Shown: positions 21,406 through 34,528, counted from the stretch's first letter. The stretch is DNA of 64,000 bases from Bryoerythrophyllum caledonicum (GCA_963971425.1 OZ020515.1:35661856-35725855); one strand, 5' to 3'. The notes: generated from the letters alone by a model not told the origin. Program-made: numbers and translations.

Positions 21406-22755
21406 TTGCTGCTCTGCAGCACCTGCACATCGATCCAGGCTATCTCTAACCCTCCATCAGTTTTTGCATGCACGTCTCTCACAGGCTCCACACCCACAAT
21501 AGTATACACACACACATGGCCATCGATCCAGCACAACACACACTTTAGTTACCAGCTAAGTAGGAATAGATTCAAAGTTTTTGGTAGAGCACTTTGCACG
21601 CGGAAGCGCTGGCGAATTTTCAGCAGGGCTAACACATATAGATACAAGGCTCAAAAGTTGTGCACGCTGTTTCAGGCAAGAAATATCGACACCAGCACCA
21701 TTCCAAAGAAACAACGAGCACCCCTCTCTGGCAGCAACCCAATTGAGTTCCAGCATCGAAGGCAACCTAGAAATAAACGAAAGAAAAAGTGCCGAAACAA
21801 GTACAGAGAAGCGCAGCCCCTCCTTGGGACCGAAGGAGAACAACACCGACACTGTTGTCGAGATCACCCCGCCTACAGGTACCGACGACCACCCACACTC
21901 GAGCAGAAAGCCAACAACCGCCGAAACTGCAACCCGGTGCCGCTCCATCACCAAAAGCGAATTGCTCCCCGTCGCCAATTCTCAGCTATTCCGAAACCAT
22001 ACCCTTGGAGCTCCAATCATCAACACCGAAGAATCATCAGTAGAGAACGACTCACAGCTGCCGCACCGCTTACTCCACGAACCCAGAGCCGGCCAACTCC
22101 AAGCACAGAAGCTCACCACAGCTTCGAAAACAAAAGCTGCCATCACAGTGGAGCAAACGGAGCAAGCACAGTCGAAGAGAGGCAGAAGGGCCCAAGACGA
22201 GGGAGCGGAAGCAGAAAGTGTGGAGGAAATCCAAGTCATCACTCGAAGTTAAATTGGAGCAGCTACAGTTCTCTCAACCTCCGCCCTTGCCAAAAAAGTG
22301 ACGTGAAGGCAAAAACCCAGCGGTCCCGAAAAAGAAGAGCCGAGCTGCGAACAACAGGTGATCCCTCACAAGGTCATCTCCAAACTGCAGGTGACTCCTC
22401 ACAAGGTCTATTCCAACCTCGACAGCTATCACTACTGACATTCAAGGTAAGTTTTCTACCTCTTGAAAATGGTATGGATTGGGTGAAGTTGGGGAAGAAC
22501 AAAGTGTGGGGTGATACAGGAAAAATCAGCTCAAAACGCAACAAAAAACAACAGTCAACAACCTCAACAAGAAGAAGTCAACACAAGAGAGGAGTAGTAA
22601 GAAAGAGCGCCAGAATCGCCAGACTCGCCACAACAACCAGGAGAGAAGATCTACGCAACTCTCCTTCATCACCAAACCACAACCTCGACTCACCAGCCCC
22701 ATCAAATACTCAGGTAAGTTTCTCTAACCAGCCATATTGCTGCAGCTCCATCATC
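21406..22755 (+). other. Open 5' leader of LINE E/C, in frame with ORF1
   Basis: About 450 codons upstream of the first plausible ORF1 ATG (22756) stay free of stop codons in the ORF1 frame. The inferred peptide is low in hydrophobic residues and rich in Arg, Gln, Ser and Thr, with no recognisable domain. Copy D shares a short phrase here (gcacgcggaagcgctgg at about 21597 and 50650). It may be a translated leader or just a long 5'UTR; the absence of stops also occurs in copies B and D. Confidence 0.5.
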
Positions 22756-24405
22756 ATGACAGGGAACGCTAGACGAAACCTGGAACTTGGAGATAATATG
22801 GACATAGAAACCCCAACGGAGAAGGAGGTGGCACACAAGGAGAGCATGGCCATAACATCGGGGGAAGACATCAACAGTAACAAGAAGATGAGATGCTCTC
22901 CAAATGGTGAAGGTATGCCTTCTATCTCAACTCCAGTTCTCTCTAACTTCAAATTCTGGTTAGGGTTCCAAGCCATGGACACCCTCGCTATGGAGGAGGG
23001 CAGTAAGGAGCGCTATAGTGGGGAATCGGTGGAAGGATTGATTACAAGAGGCTTCAAGGCGGATGAAGCAGAAGAGGCTAGCAAGGCAAAAATGTCATTT
23101 CCTTATATACCACAGGAGCTTTATCCGATGTCAAGGAGAGGAACGGTGGGTCAACACTATAATATCACTCAACTCCCATTTGACGTCAACATCAACAAAG
23201 ATACAGGTATGTCACATGACTTCCACATTGCTATTTATTTTGAACTTCCCTCCTCCCCCCTCATGCATGATGACGTGAAGGATTTGGTATCAAGAAGGTT
23301 AGAAATAATGAACATACCACTTGGAACGGACTTGATAGACCCTATAGCAATACACTGCCTTAGTCTCAAACAAGGGGGCAAGAAAGGTGTATGGGCTGGC
23401 ATTATTAAACTTCATTTACTCAAACCCGAAATGGACGGAATCATGCTACTTAAGGGCTTGAGATACTTTATTCTCAATATTGATGGGAAAGACACTATTG
23501 GCAAAGTATGCAAGACGTACCACAACATCTCACGCAACACCAATCTATCGGTGAAAATCAAGAGTGATACATTGATAGGGACATCGGCGCACGCCCTTTT
23601 CAAAGACATAGTATTGAACAGCTTCAAGCGAGGACAAGAATTTGAGGTCACTGCGGTGCACAAGTACAAAGAGGATTCTCATGCATTTATTATGGCTACC
23701 ACACCACAACAGGCGGCTAAAATTCAACTACACCAGGTCACTACGCAATAGGAAATCATACAAGCAAAACACACCAAACCGAATGGGGGCAACACACTGG
23801 AGTCTAAGGCCAAAAAAGATGCATTGACACTCACTCTCTCCCCACTTCCCCTCCGAATGAGTACCTTGGAAGTTAGCGGTGGGATTCACAAGACTATGGG
23901 TGCTACTAATGTGAACTCCATTTGGTTTCACAAGGAAGTTAACAATCGCCACAATGGGAGTGTAAATGTACACTGCACAAACCCAATTGTTTATAAACAA
24001 TTTGTGGGAAAGACTATTATGATGGGAGAAAACTATGTGGAATATGCCCCTCATCGCAGAAGCTTGAATGGAGTTGAACCCCCATCTGAGGAATTGATAA
24101 AGTCTTTTGGCTTTGGAGATATCAATACCGCAATTGTCAATACGGTGGAAACTTTCAAAATGCAAGAGGGACCATCCAACAACATTTCCAAGGAGGATAT
24201 CGTAGACATAGTGGAGAAAGCAGTGGAAGAAAGCAACAAGAAGCTACATCAAGAAACTAGGGACTATGTTGACCAGAGACATGAAGAATTGGCAGAGAAA
24301 TTGTTAAACCTTGAAGAGAATTTGTCCCTTGTCCTCACATCGTTGAAGGACGTCAATAGTCGCATGAAGAAGCCTAGACTAGAAAACCCACAGCCAAATC
24401 CGTAG
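22756..24405 (+). pseudogene. LINE E/C ORF1 protein, one in-frame stop
   Basis: Starts at ATG 22756 (MTGNARRNLE) and reads 549 codons to TAG 24403-24405, with one internal TAG at 23749-23751 that disables it. It is collinear with ORF1 of copy B over its length: FWLGFQAMDTLA versus YWLGYHAMNMMA, HYNITQLPFDV versus HFNLTQLPSEV, DPIAIHC versus EPIAIFC, LLKGLRYFIL versus LLKGLRPFIL, GQEFEVT versus GQDFEIT, and FGFGDINTAIVN versus LGFSDINSAVVN. The last ~70 residues form a predicted coiled coil (VEKAVEESNKKLHQE...). The fold is not one I recognise; ORF1 proteins of LINEs usually bind RNA and multimerise. Confidence 0.75.
24378..24405 (+). promoter_or_regulatory. ORF1/ORF2 overlap, -1 frame, LINE E/C
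   Basis: The ORF2 leader frame opens immediately after TAG 24375-24377, which lies within ORF1 coding sequence. It passes ORF1's own stop at 24403-24405 in the -1 frame, giving a 28-nt overlap. Within it A_AAC_CCA (24384-24390) has the XXXYYYZ shape in ORF1 frame, though with CCC in place of the usual AAA or TTT. No in-frame ATG occurs near the start of the ORF2 frame. Confidence 0.5.
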
Positions 24406-24654
24406 AGTTCAAAGACCTCAAGATACTAATAGATAGACCTCATTCGTATGAGAGCCTTTGTGGGCAAAGTCTAGTAACCAAGACTCGAGCCAACAATGTG
24501 ACCTTCAAAGACCACATAGTAATACATACATACCCCATAGTATATTATACTATTCAATACAGTCTAGAATCTTCATACAATACTAGTATAGACTACATAG
24601 CTGAATTTCCCTACACATACTGTATTTCCTTCACGACTAAATACCAAAAAAAAT

Positions 24655-24890
24655 ACGTATATACACATTGGAACATATGTACGTATACGAACAGGTATAC
24701 AGATACAGTGACATGTACACATACGAATACAGAAAAATATGCGGATACGGAGACATATACAAATACAGATAAGAATACAGAGTCGAATACATCTACAAGT
24801 ACAGATACGAATACAAGCATAAACACATGTACGGGAAAAAATGATAATACAAATACAAGTAAGGATATGGACACGAAAACAGATATAAGT
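24655..24890 (+). repeat. ACGNAT/ACAAAT hexamer-type repeat in ORF2 leader
   Basis: Degenerate 6/12-bp repeats (tacgaatacagatac-like) encode alternating Thr/Asn/Tyr/Asp residues in the ORF2 leader frame. A similar tract is at 26880-27180 and in copy D at 51470-51800. Confidence 0.75.
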
Positions 24891-25394
24891 ATAAACAATC
24901 AAACAACAACTTATCAACCACCGCAAAAATCAGTACACAAAATAGAAAAAATGATAATAATAATATACTACTTCTCACACAAACTAAGTAAAAATTCCAA
25001 AAAGAAAAGTATCAAAAAGAAAATAAAAAATAAAAGGAATGAGAGAAAAGATGGAATTAAAATAAATAATAGAAGGAAGAAGAAAATAAGTATCATAACT
25101 ACATATAACAAAATAGGAAACAATATAAATGAAAACAATCATAAAGTGTTTATAATAAAGATACGTAAGGGAAGAAGGGATTCTAAACCCAAAAACCATC
25201 ATAAGACAAGGAATATTAAAATGGCTAAAAATAGGAAAATCAAGGAGAGTAAAAAGAGATATAATAAATTAAATAAGAAGAAGATAGATATTTATAAAAT
25301 TTCAAAGGTTTTAATTAGAGCAAGTAATATTAAAAATAAAATAACAAAAATGGAGAGGATATGTAAGAAGAAAATAAAGGGTAAAGTAGAAAAC

Positions 25395-26490
25395 CATTAT
25401 CATAAGAAAAGAAATAATAAGAACTTAATAATAAACAGTAGTACTAAAAAGAGAATATGCTCCCTAAGAAATTCAAAATTAAGGGATGGAAAATTAACCA
25501 AAATAGGAACGAGAAATATTTATCATAAAAATTCAAATAATAAGAACATAGCAACAAAGAACCGAACTAAAAATAGAATAGGCTTCCTAAGGAAATCAAA
25601 AATCAGGGATGGAAAATTAACAAAATTAGTAATGAGAATTAATTTTCATAAGAATACAAATATTAAGAACATAGATTAAAACAGCAGTTCTAAAAATAGT
25701 ATGTACTTTTTAAAGAATTCAAAAAGAAAGGATGGTAGATTAACCAAATTAGTAATGGAAATCAAATATAAGAAGAATACAAATATGAAGACTATAGCTA
25801 TAAACAGCAGTACTAAAAATAGAATATGCTTCTTAAGAAATTAAAAAATAAGGGATGAAAAATGCACCAAATTAGTAATGGGAATTAAGTATAATACAAA
25901 GATGAAGAACATAGCTATACACAGCAGCACTAAAAATAGAATATGCTTTCTTAGAAATTTAAAAATAAGGGATGAAAAATGCACTAAATTAGTAATGGGA
26001 ATTAAGTATAATACAAAGATGAAGAACATAGCTAAACACAGCAGGACTAAAAATAGAATATGCTTTCTTAGAAATTTAAAAATAAGGGATGAAAAATGCA
26101 CCAAATTAGTTATGGGAATTAATTATAATAAGAATACAAAGATGAAGAACATAGCTATAAACAGCCGTACTAAAAACGAAATATGCTTCCTAAGAAATTC
26201 AAAAATAAGGGATGAAAAATACACCAAAATAGTAATGGGAATTAATAATAATAAGAATACAAAGATGAAGAACATAGCTATAAACAGCCGTACTAAAAAT
26301 AGAATATGCTTCTTAAGAAATTCAAAAATAAGGGATGAAAAATGCACCAAAACAATAATGAGAATCAAATATAAAAAAAATACAAATAGGAAGACTATAG
26401 CTTTAAACAACAGTACTAAAAATAGAATAGGCTCCCTGGAAAATTCAAAATTATTGGATGGAATATTAACCAAACTTGTAATGAGAAACA
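25395..26490 (+). repeat. Minisatellite, about 9 units of 114-126 bp, within ORF2 leader
   Basis: The phrase agtactaaaaatagaatatgc recurs at intervals of about 114-126 bp (near 25450, 25575, 25697, 25821, 25937, 26057, 26178, 26304, 26424). It is followed each time by ttcttaagaaattcaaaaat, agggatgaaaaatgcacc, and aaattagtaatggg. Most units keep the ORF2 leader frame and encode a basic ~40-residue repeat (TKNRICFLRNSKIRDEKCTK), with stops only in two units (25677 and about 25842). It is absent from copies B and D. Confidence 0.85.
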
Positions 26491-26703
26491 AAAATTTTAG
26501 AGTGAAAATAATTAAAGAAGATAGTAATAGTAAAAAAGTTCAGACTAAAAATAGAAATTGGAATATAAAATACAGGGATAAATGGAAAGTCAATAGTAAT
26601 ATTAAAATTGTTATATCTAAAGATGAGGAGAGTTTGCGATTAAATACTAGAAATTTGTTGAGAGTATGCAAAATTTTTAAAATTAGAGGTGTGATTCATG
26701 TCT

Positions 26704-26732
26704 CGCCGGCCGGCGTGGCGCCAAAGGCGCCA
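26704..26732 (+). repeat. GC-only palindromic patch in AT-rich leader
   Basis: CGCCGGCCGGCG is a self-complementary 12-mer and is followed by TGGCGCC-AAA-GGCGCCA, a 7-bp stem with a 3-nt loop. The surrounding 1.5 kb is about 75% AT, so the patch stands out. It remains in frame. Confidence 0.7.
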
Positions 26733-26879
26733 AAAATAGACTTACTAAAAATAGAAATTCTAATAAAAGTAAGAATATATACGAATCTGATTGAAATAAA
26801 TAACAATCTGTTTTTAGAAATCATAATTTTAGACAAAATATGTTTAGAAAGAAATCTTTTTGAAAACTCATTAGTTCAA

Positions 26880-27180
26880 TATACGGGTACATATACTGAT
26901 ACGTATACTGATACTTGTACTGATACATACACCGATGAGTATACTTATAAATATACTGATACAAATACTAGTACGTATATTGATACATATACTGGTATGT
27001 ATATGAATACAAACACTTATACTTATACAAATGCAAATACCAATACAAATATTGGTACGTGTACTCATACAAATACTAACACAAATACTAACAAAGATAT
27101 TGATACAAATACCAAGACAAAAACCGTGACATACACTAATACAAACATACAAAAGAATACTAATATAATACCACATAAAA
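26880..27180 (+). repeat. Second hexamer-type repeat of ORF2 leader (Thr/Asn/Tyr-rich)
   Basis: Units such as tacgtatactgatac and aatactaatacaaat encode TYTDTYTD and NTNTNT. It aligns with copy D 51470-51850 and ends in the shared TKTTTHHQRNTYIYI segment, just before the copy B insertion point. Confidence 0.75.
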
Positions 27181-27243
27181 CTACATACACACACACAAAG
27201 ACAACCACACACCATCAACGAAACACATACATATACATACACA

Positions 27244-27488
27244 AAGAAAAAAAAAAAGAAGAAGAACGCCGGTCCCCGGAGGAGGCCGGCGTGAGTAAAG
27301 TGTCCGTTCGTTCCACCACTAAGTCCATGCCCACCGGGCATGGGTTAGTAGTATGGAACTACTTCCCCCTTTCGAGGGTGGACACTATGTACCAGTAGCA
27401 AGTAACCAATATCAAAGGACCCGAGGTCCCAAAAAGTTTTTAAAAGAGGGAGGGCAAGTACAAAGAGTGCAAAAATGCAAGTGTAGAT
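27244..27488 (-). other. LINE copy B 3'UTR with terminal hairpin and (TTC)n tail
   Basis: On the element strand the ORF2 stop is followed by the family 3'UTR and a GC-rich hairpin (27267-27291; six outer pairs CGCCGG/CCGGCG plus four inner ones), then cttcttcttttt. Copies C and D have the same order, so the hairpin plus tail is likely the reverse transcriptase recognition end. Confidence 0.75.
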
Positions 27489-30400
27489 CTATGGAGGGGG
27501 GTTTAAAGTGTCCGGAAGGGGTTGATTGTTTTCAAGTTTACGTTTATGTAGGAGTATTGACATAGCATGTTGAATTGCATTAGTGTTAATATTTGAAAAG
27601 GTGGTTTGGATTGAAGTGATGGGGATTTTAAAGGTTTCTTCAATAATTGTCATTGAGGGGATGAAGGTGGTGGCTCTAGCACCCGCGGTGATAACAATGA
27701 GGGGGTCTACTTTCCATCCTAGTGCTTGAATATCATCAAGTAGTGGTTGGTATTTATTTGTTTTGTTTGAGATGGTGTCCGGGGAGAATCTATCATTACA
27801 GTATGTGAATTCAATAAATTGGATGGTGAGATTAGGGTCTATATGGTTTGGTGGGGGGTCTTTGTAAGAAAGTCCTCTAACACATAGTAGGTCCGGTTTG
27901 AATCTTGCATTACAATGACATCTTTGGGTATTACAGATGCATGGTAATAGCCACGGAGGGACCGTATTTTCTTGTGGATTGTCATTAAAGGTTCCGGCAT
28001 TCATGAGAATGAAACACCGAGATTTGGTTGATGATATGAGTAGTTTACGAATAGCCCATACGGCTTTATTGTGTCTCTTGACAATTAGTGAGTGTATATG
28101 GGGGTTTTGGCACTTGAGTAAGACATGTAGCCATGTGTCTGGGTCCGTGGTGTTACAAATTGGACATGTAATTGTAGGGAATCTTTCTATTCCAAAGAAG
28201 AGTTGTTTACGGGCATTCCCCATGTATTGTCCGGTGCGAAATTTGATTAGGCATGTGATTTGTGAATCCGTTATAATGGGGTTTTTCCAAAAATTGTTGG
28301 ATAGAACGTTATGAATGTTTGGGTTGCCAGTCCATTTATCAATATTGGGGAAGTTTTCTGTAAGTTGTTTTAGGTTATTTACAAGATCATGTTTTTTGAG
28401 GTATTTGTCCAAGAATCGTATGGGGCCTTTGTCAGGAGTTTCACCCATAGAGGGCCATTCATATCTATGGAAGTAGTATGGGGTGGCATGGGCGTGTTCG
28501 TATGGGTGTTCGGCATTCTTGTGGGTTTTTTCTCTTCCTTCCTTTGCTAGTTTGTCGGCTTGTTCATTACCGTCGATATTAGCATGGGCACGGACTTTAT
28601 GGAGTGTAGTAATTTGTGTACGGTTTTGGAGCATTTCAACCATAGATGTAAGGATAGTTTTATCCGGGTGACTATTGTGTAAAGTAGGGTGTTTAATATG
28701 TGTATTAAGGAGGTATAGTACATTTATGCAATCTGTAAAAATGTGAGCCGGTTCGTGTGGGTATTGGGTGGTGATTATTTTAAGGGTTTTGTGTATAGCC
28801 ATCATTTCGGCTCTTAGAATATTTTGGAGTCCATGTAGTCTTTTACCTAATTTAATTTGTTTGGTTGAATTGTATATCCCATAACCGGCTTTTTCACGAT
28901 GCCAATGTCCCGGGCTTACTTCGGTTGGTTCTTTGAAGGAGCCGTCAGTGTAGTAGCTAAAGTTGGGGTCAAATTTAGGGTCTGTATTAATTTGGTAGTA
29001 GGAGAGGGGGAGGCTTAATTCGGCAATTTGTGATGTGGAGATGTTTGTGTGGGGGGCTTTAGACCATTTTTTGTTGCGATTTACACGGGTTGAAATGGGT
29101 GTGGGAGAAGCAATTGCGGTATAGACCTTGTTAATGTTTAGATTTTTTGCTATCAAAGTTAGATGAGTAAGGTTGTCTAGAGTACCTATTTCACAAGTTT
29201 GTTGGTGTATACATAAGATACGTAGAGTTGCCGGTTCAAGGCGGGGTGTTTGTATTTGCGGTGGTATAGTGGGTTCTTTGTATGTCATAGAGTCCGCTTC
29301 GAATAGTACTATGATGTGGGAGTCCGGGAATGGGCCTAAGTGTGGGTTAGGGTTATGGTACCAATGATTGTCGGGAGTGATAATAATGGTGATGTTGTGG
29401 TTGGGGTCATTATTTGCCGCTAGGCGTGCCCAATGTATTGCTTGTTGAGTTTCTTCTCCGTTGTGAGGGTGTGCAAGGCCTATTCCACTCCACTTGTAAT
29501 CAAAAGCTTTACCAAGAGAACCAAAAATCATATCGCGTTCGAATGGAGAGTAAAATTTTGAGATTTTTGTGGGGCATGTAACGGGGGATGAGAAGTATGA
29601 ATGTGTGATATTCAGGGATGTAATAAGGTAGTCTAGGATAGGATCGGGTAATGTGTAGTGTGCATTTTTAAGGGGGTCATTTTTGGGTATTCGGTAGTTA
29701 TATCTTTGGTATAGCCAAACAATTTCGGTTTCAAAAGTTTGGGGTATTGGTTCAATGCTAATGGAGGTTTGTAGTGCATTGTGATATTGGTTCCATAGCC
29801 AATGTAGTCTAGTGAGTGGTATGGTAATTAGGTGTCTCCCATTACCTTCGTATATGTGGGCATTATCTTGTTGTATTTTAATAGTATTTGTTTGTGCGAG
29901 GATGTCTGTTTCGGGGTTGCATTCCGTTGTAAGGATGTTAAGGAGGGGGATAATAAGAGGTGGCGTGACAAATCTATTATCTCGAGGTTGTGCTTGAGGG
30001 TGATGTAATTGTATGATATTTAGGTAGTGATTGTTTTGAGTTCTAAGGTAGTATTGTGTGAGGATGACGATGTTATGTAATGAAGTATTTGGGTTGTGCC
30101 AAGGAAAAAGATTTCGTTGTGGGAGCCATTTGGCGTAGGAGGTGTTATTGTGGGACCAATGGCATAGGTATGACGTATATTGTTTGCTTATATTGTGAGA
30201 GTCAATATATTTTCTATGTTTGTGCGCGGTTATGTTGTTTATTGGATGTATGGAGGGATTTTTTAATATGTGTGGTGGAGGGGTATGTGGTCGTGAATGT
30301 GGTGAGTTTGGAGGGGTTAATGGGAGATTGGTGTTATGGTGGGTGTCATTGTGATCGATGATGTATGAGTCTTTGAGTGTGTACGGTGTGGCGTGAGTGT

Positions 30401-33400
30401 TGCAAGGGTTGGGGCATATAGGGAGGCATGGAGGATGACAAAATAATTGCTTAGCAATATTTAGTGCACTTTTTATTAATTTGTGAGGGGTACCGTAAAA
30501 TGTTTTGTAGCTCTTATCGTCCATGAGGTGTGTTCCATTTGGTAGTGTAATTTGTTTTAGATCGGTAATGTTTGCAGAGATAAGTTTTTGTAGGAGTTTG
30601 TCAGATAATTGTCGGTCGAGTATAGGGAGGCTATGTATTTCATTTGCCCAATTTAGTTCGAGCGGCGCGGGGCCTAGTAGGAAATCTTCTAGTGTGCTTT
30701 TTAGAAATGTTTGGCCTTCTGTTTTGAGTAGAAATAGTGTGCGGGTAATGGGGGACCGAAGACAATCAGTTTTTTTAAGTCTATGGAGGTATTGTGCTCC
30801 TCCATAAATGGCTAGGATGTCCGAAGGAGTCCACTATAGATTAATCCTAGTCGTCCCTTGTCGTTAAGTGCATTTTGGAGTTGTTCTCCAATGCAACGTA
30901 GATAAGCATTTTTGAGGGAGAAAGCTTCTAATCCGAATAGTTCGTGGGGGAGTTGTGTTATGACATTTGGCGTGCAATTAGGGAGTCCGCATACTTTCTT
31001 TTGTATAGCTATGATTTTTTTATCAAGTTTGTTTATGGCGGGCATGGAGTACGGGACCGCATAGAAACTATATGAGATACCTGGACGTATGACGGTATCA
31101 ATCATTTTTATTTTTTGTTGCAATGTGGCCGGACACAATGTAAGTTCCTTGCATTGTTTAATAAGTTTTGTGGTAGTAGCGTGAGTTTGGATTTTCCATT
31201 TTAACGATGGGACTAGGTTTATTCCAAGGTATATGTAGGATTGGTTTTGGTTGAGAACCGGGATTGGTTGGTTACGATATTGGATATTGGTAGCTTGAAT
31301 GAGGGCTTTGAAGGCAGTTGGGTTTATTTTTGATTTGTTTGGGCACCCAGTTACGGCACATTTCTGGACACCAAGTTCCATCCCGGTCCATAGACAAAAT
31401 TTGTCTATTTTGTCTAGTTGGGTTTGGAGTGATTTAAGGCGACCAGAGATGGCCGCTAGATCGTCGGCGTATGCGGCCGAGTTTACGGTGATTTTTGAGG
31501 TGCCAAATGTGTAGCCATTATTGCCTCTTTGTAGCCATCTCAATAGAGGTTCTAGAAAAATAATGAAGAGGTATGGGCTCAATGTATCGCCTTGGATGGT
31601 ACCACGTTGGATGGGGATAGGGTGTGTTTTACCAAAAAATTCTCCGGTGTATGTAGTGGTGGATTGGGAGTATATATTACCAACCAGTTTGACTGCGTCT
31701 TCCGGATATCCAAGATCACTCATTATGGCTAGCAATCGAGGGTGGTCAATGGAGCCGAATGCGTTTTTAAAGTCGATGTAGAGTATGTAAATGTCTTTAT
31801 TAGTGAATTTTGCGTCTTCAAGTGCGGCAATGAGGGTTTGAAGTTGCCGTGTGGTACTTCTCTCGGCTCTAAACCCTTCTTGGCTTTCGTGTAATATTTG
31901 GTGTATTTCCCCGTACGCCGATAATATTGATGTTAGTGTACTAGTGTATAATTTGTAGATGGTGTTAGCTAGGGCAATAGGTCGGTGGTTAGGTAACACA
32001 GATGGGTTTCCTTTTTTGTATAATAAGATTGTTAGGCTTGTTTTCCAAGATGCGGGAATGGATTTTTGCTTGTAACAGTGAAGGAAGAATAGTGATAGGA
32101 GATCGTGGAATCTTAGTGGCATGTTTTTTAGAATTGAGTTAGGTATATGGTCCGGACCGGGGGCTTTGTTAGTTCCCAAATTTTTTAGGCACATGTTATA
32201 TGTTTCTCTACTATAATATGTGTGGAGAGGTGTTGTTGGCTCGCCTCTTTTGTCAATGGTAAATCCGTCTAAGTCATGCCACGGGTATTGCCTAACTCCG
32301 CATGTGCATTTTGATGTGTGTTGTGGTTGGAAGTGACATGGGGGGGTGGTTGGTCTGTTGTTTATTGATTGTTGATAATGAATTTCGTTTGCGATGTCAT
32401 CAGGGCTGGTTAGAATGTTATTGTTTTGGTCTAATATGCAATCTAGTGGCAGGTTTGTGTTATTTTTAAAGACTTTTCTATTAATCTTTTTTGGACTAGA
32501 TTCGTATAGTTGGCGATACTTGGATATGGCTTTTTTGACACATTCTCGTGCGTATTTTGTAGTAATTTTTCGAGCTTCTTTATTGGCAATTTTTGCAATG
32601 ATTGCAATGTCTTTTAGCCATTCTTCTTGGGATGTGTTGGGTAATGGTAATTGTGGGATATGAGGGTGACGGAGGTTTTGTAGTTCGGAGATTATGGGGT
32701 GGGTTTGCCAATTTTGATTAGTTTTAGCGGTGTAAATTGTTTTACGTATGGTGTGGTATGTGGTGAGATGTTGTTTCCACTTTTTAGCTAGTTTTCTCGG
32801 GAGATATCCCCCTTGTTTTGAGGTTCTAGGTGTAAGTTGTGGAATTGGGGGCGCTTTACAAGTTTTTTCTAGTGTGGTAGAAATTTCATTAATAAGTTTG
32901 TCAAGAGTTGTGCAAGCTTCTTCCCATTGGGTTGGTGTGAGGTGTTGGTGGTTAGAAAGAATATCTGTAAGGGAGTCTATTTGTAGTGAGTTTTTTTCAA
33001 AGAATATTGTATTAAAGTTATGAAGGTTTTCTTTTGGAATGGGATTTAGTATTTTAGTATCATTTAAGTTGATGTTTGTGGGAGGTCTACTTATAAGGGT
33101 GTTGTGAGGAATATTGAGTTGGATTGGGAAGTGGTCCGAGTTTAAGTTGGTTATGGTATTTGTGGTAGATGTATAACGGGTATGGTTAGGTGTTTTAATG
33201 TAAAATCCATCAATTAGGCTAGTGTGTGTGTAATTATGTCCACCTTGACGAGAGTATTGTGTATTGGTTGGGATTAGATATAACCCTAGGTTATCCGTAT
33301 AATTTCGCCATTGGTAGTCTAAGTCCATTGGGGGTGTAGTTACCTCTCCGTTTTGTCGTCCAATAAGGGCGATATCTCGGTTAAAGTCTCCGCAGAGTAT

Positions 33401-34528
33401 TATAGTATGGTTAGTGTGTGTATTAATTTGTGAAGTGATGGAATTTTGGATTTCCGGGATAAGCCTCGAGTCTTCTGTGTGTGAGGGCATGTATAGATGA
33501 AGAATGAGCCATGGTTGAAGGGGTCGGTTAGTAATTTCAATAATTTGAAGATATGGCGATATATTAGCCGGGGTGGGGATTTTAGTAATATTTCCGGGGA
33601 AGGCATATGATTGGTATATGAGCATGAGTAGACCTCCTCTTGCCGGTGTGTATGGCCTTCGTTGTTGGATGCATCGTGTGAGAGAATGAGTGTTATTGAA
33701 TATAAGTTTATAATCGGGGAATATTTTTTGGATGTATTTTGTGGATTTAGTAGCGGTTAATTTAGTTTCTTGTATGGCAATTATGGCGGGTGGTGTGTTG
33801 GTGTGGGCGGTTAGATTGTGGATGCATGGTAAAGCAGTGTTTAACGTTGCGGCGTTCCATGTGGTTATATATGTACTTCTATTGTCTATGTTGTCGTGGT
33901 TAGAGAGTGGAGGGGAAATGTAAGCGGGTGTCGGGGTGGGGTGCGTGTAAGCGTGAATTGGTTCAAAGCATCTAAGAGCTTCTAAGATAAGATTATGCGG
34001 GAAGTAGGGAAATTTTAGTTGTACTTCATCGGGAGAAGGGGGTGGGGTTTGGCTATGAATAAAGTTATATAGGTCAATGTGTAGAGAGGTTTTGTGTTCG
34101 AGGAGGTGTTGGTTTTCCTCTAGGAATTTGGTATATGGGTGGAGTGTGTCTATATGTCTTTCGGGGGGATTATGTAGAGAGGATAGGGTGTTTAGTAATA
34201 TATTTGTCCAATGTGTTGGATTTACGTTGGTAGGATGCTGGTTGGTGATAATATTGCATTCGTCTATAGAAGGGTGGAGGGTGGTAATTATGGCGAATAA
34301 GATATGTGTGGATGGGTGGTTGTATTTTTTTTGGTGTATGTAGCGGGAGATGTTGGGGTAGAGGGTGGAATAGTTTTGGTGAAGAGTGTGATTGTTTTTT
34401 AGAAGTGGTGCAAAGGAGGATGCTAGTTGTTGATATTCAGGGTGGAGTTTTATAGTATTTGGAATGAAATATATTTTTGATAATCTTTTGTGTGTTTTAG
34501 GATGGTTGTGGAAGACATTTGTCATTGG
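27489..34528 (-). pseudogene. LINE copy B ORF2: EEP, RT, RNase H, restriction-like endonuclease; one frameshift
   Basis: Begins with the Pro codon at the 2A cut site (34528-34526), followed at once by ATG. Domains in order: EEP endonuclease (AIQETKL, CGDFNRD, SLIDGFYI, LNSDHFPI); RT (NKAPGPDHIP, SQEGFRAERS, YIDFKNAFGS, QGDTLSPYLFI, AAYADDLAAI); RNase H (YTDGSFK, RAEMMAI, IFTDCIN, HANIDGNEQADKLAKEG); and a C-terminal module with CPIC-x9-H-x4-C, KRHN, FKPDLLC and QFIEFTYCNDR. A single-nt deletion near 30829 shifts the frame after the RT (stop at 30812); the other frame then continues without a break to TGA/TAG at 27489. Otherwise every catalytic motif is intact, so inactivation is recent. Confidence 0.88.

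Noticed and set aside
21406-22755. A separate host gene upstream of LINE E/C ORF1
   Set aside because: It lies inside the TSD-bounded element, shares a leader phrase with copy D and has no domain.
22786-22830. GDNMDIETPTEK in E/C ORF1 as a 2A relic
   Set aside because: Only DIET matches; NPGP is missing and the position differs from the copy B motif.
24384-24390. Classical -1 slippery heptamer in the ORF1/ORF2 overlap
   Set aside because: A_AAC_CCA has XXXYYYZ shape, but YYY is CCC, and copy B has a stop codon in that place. The mechanism is left open.
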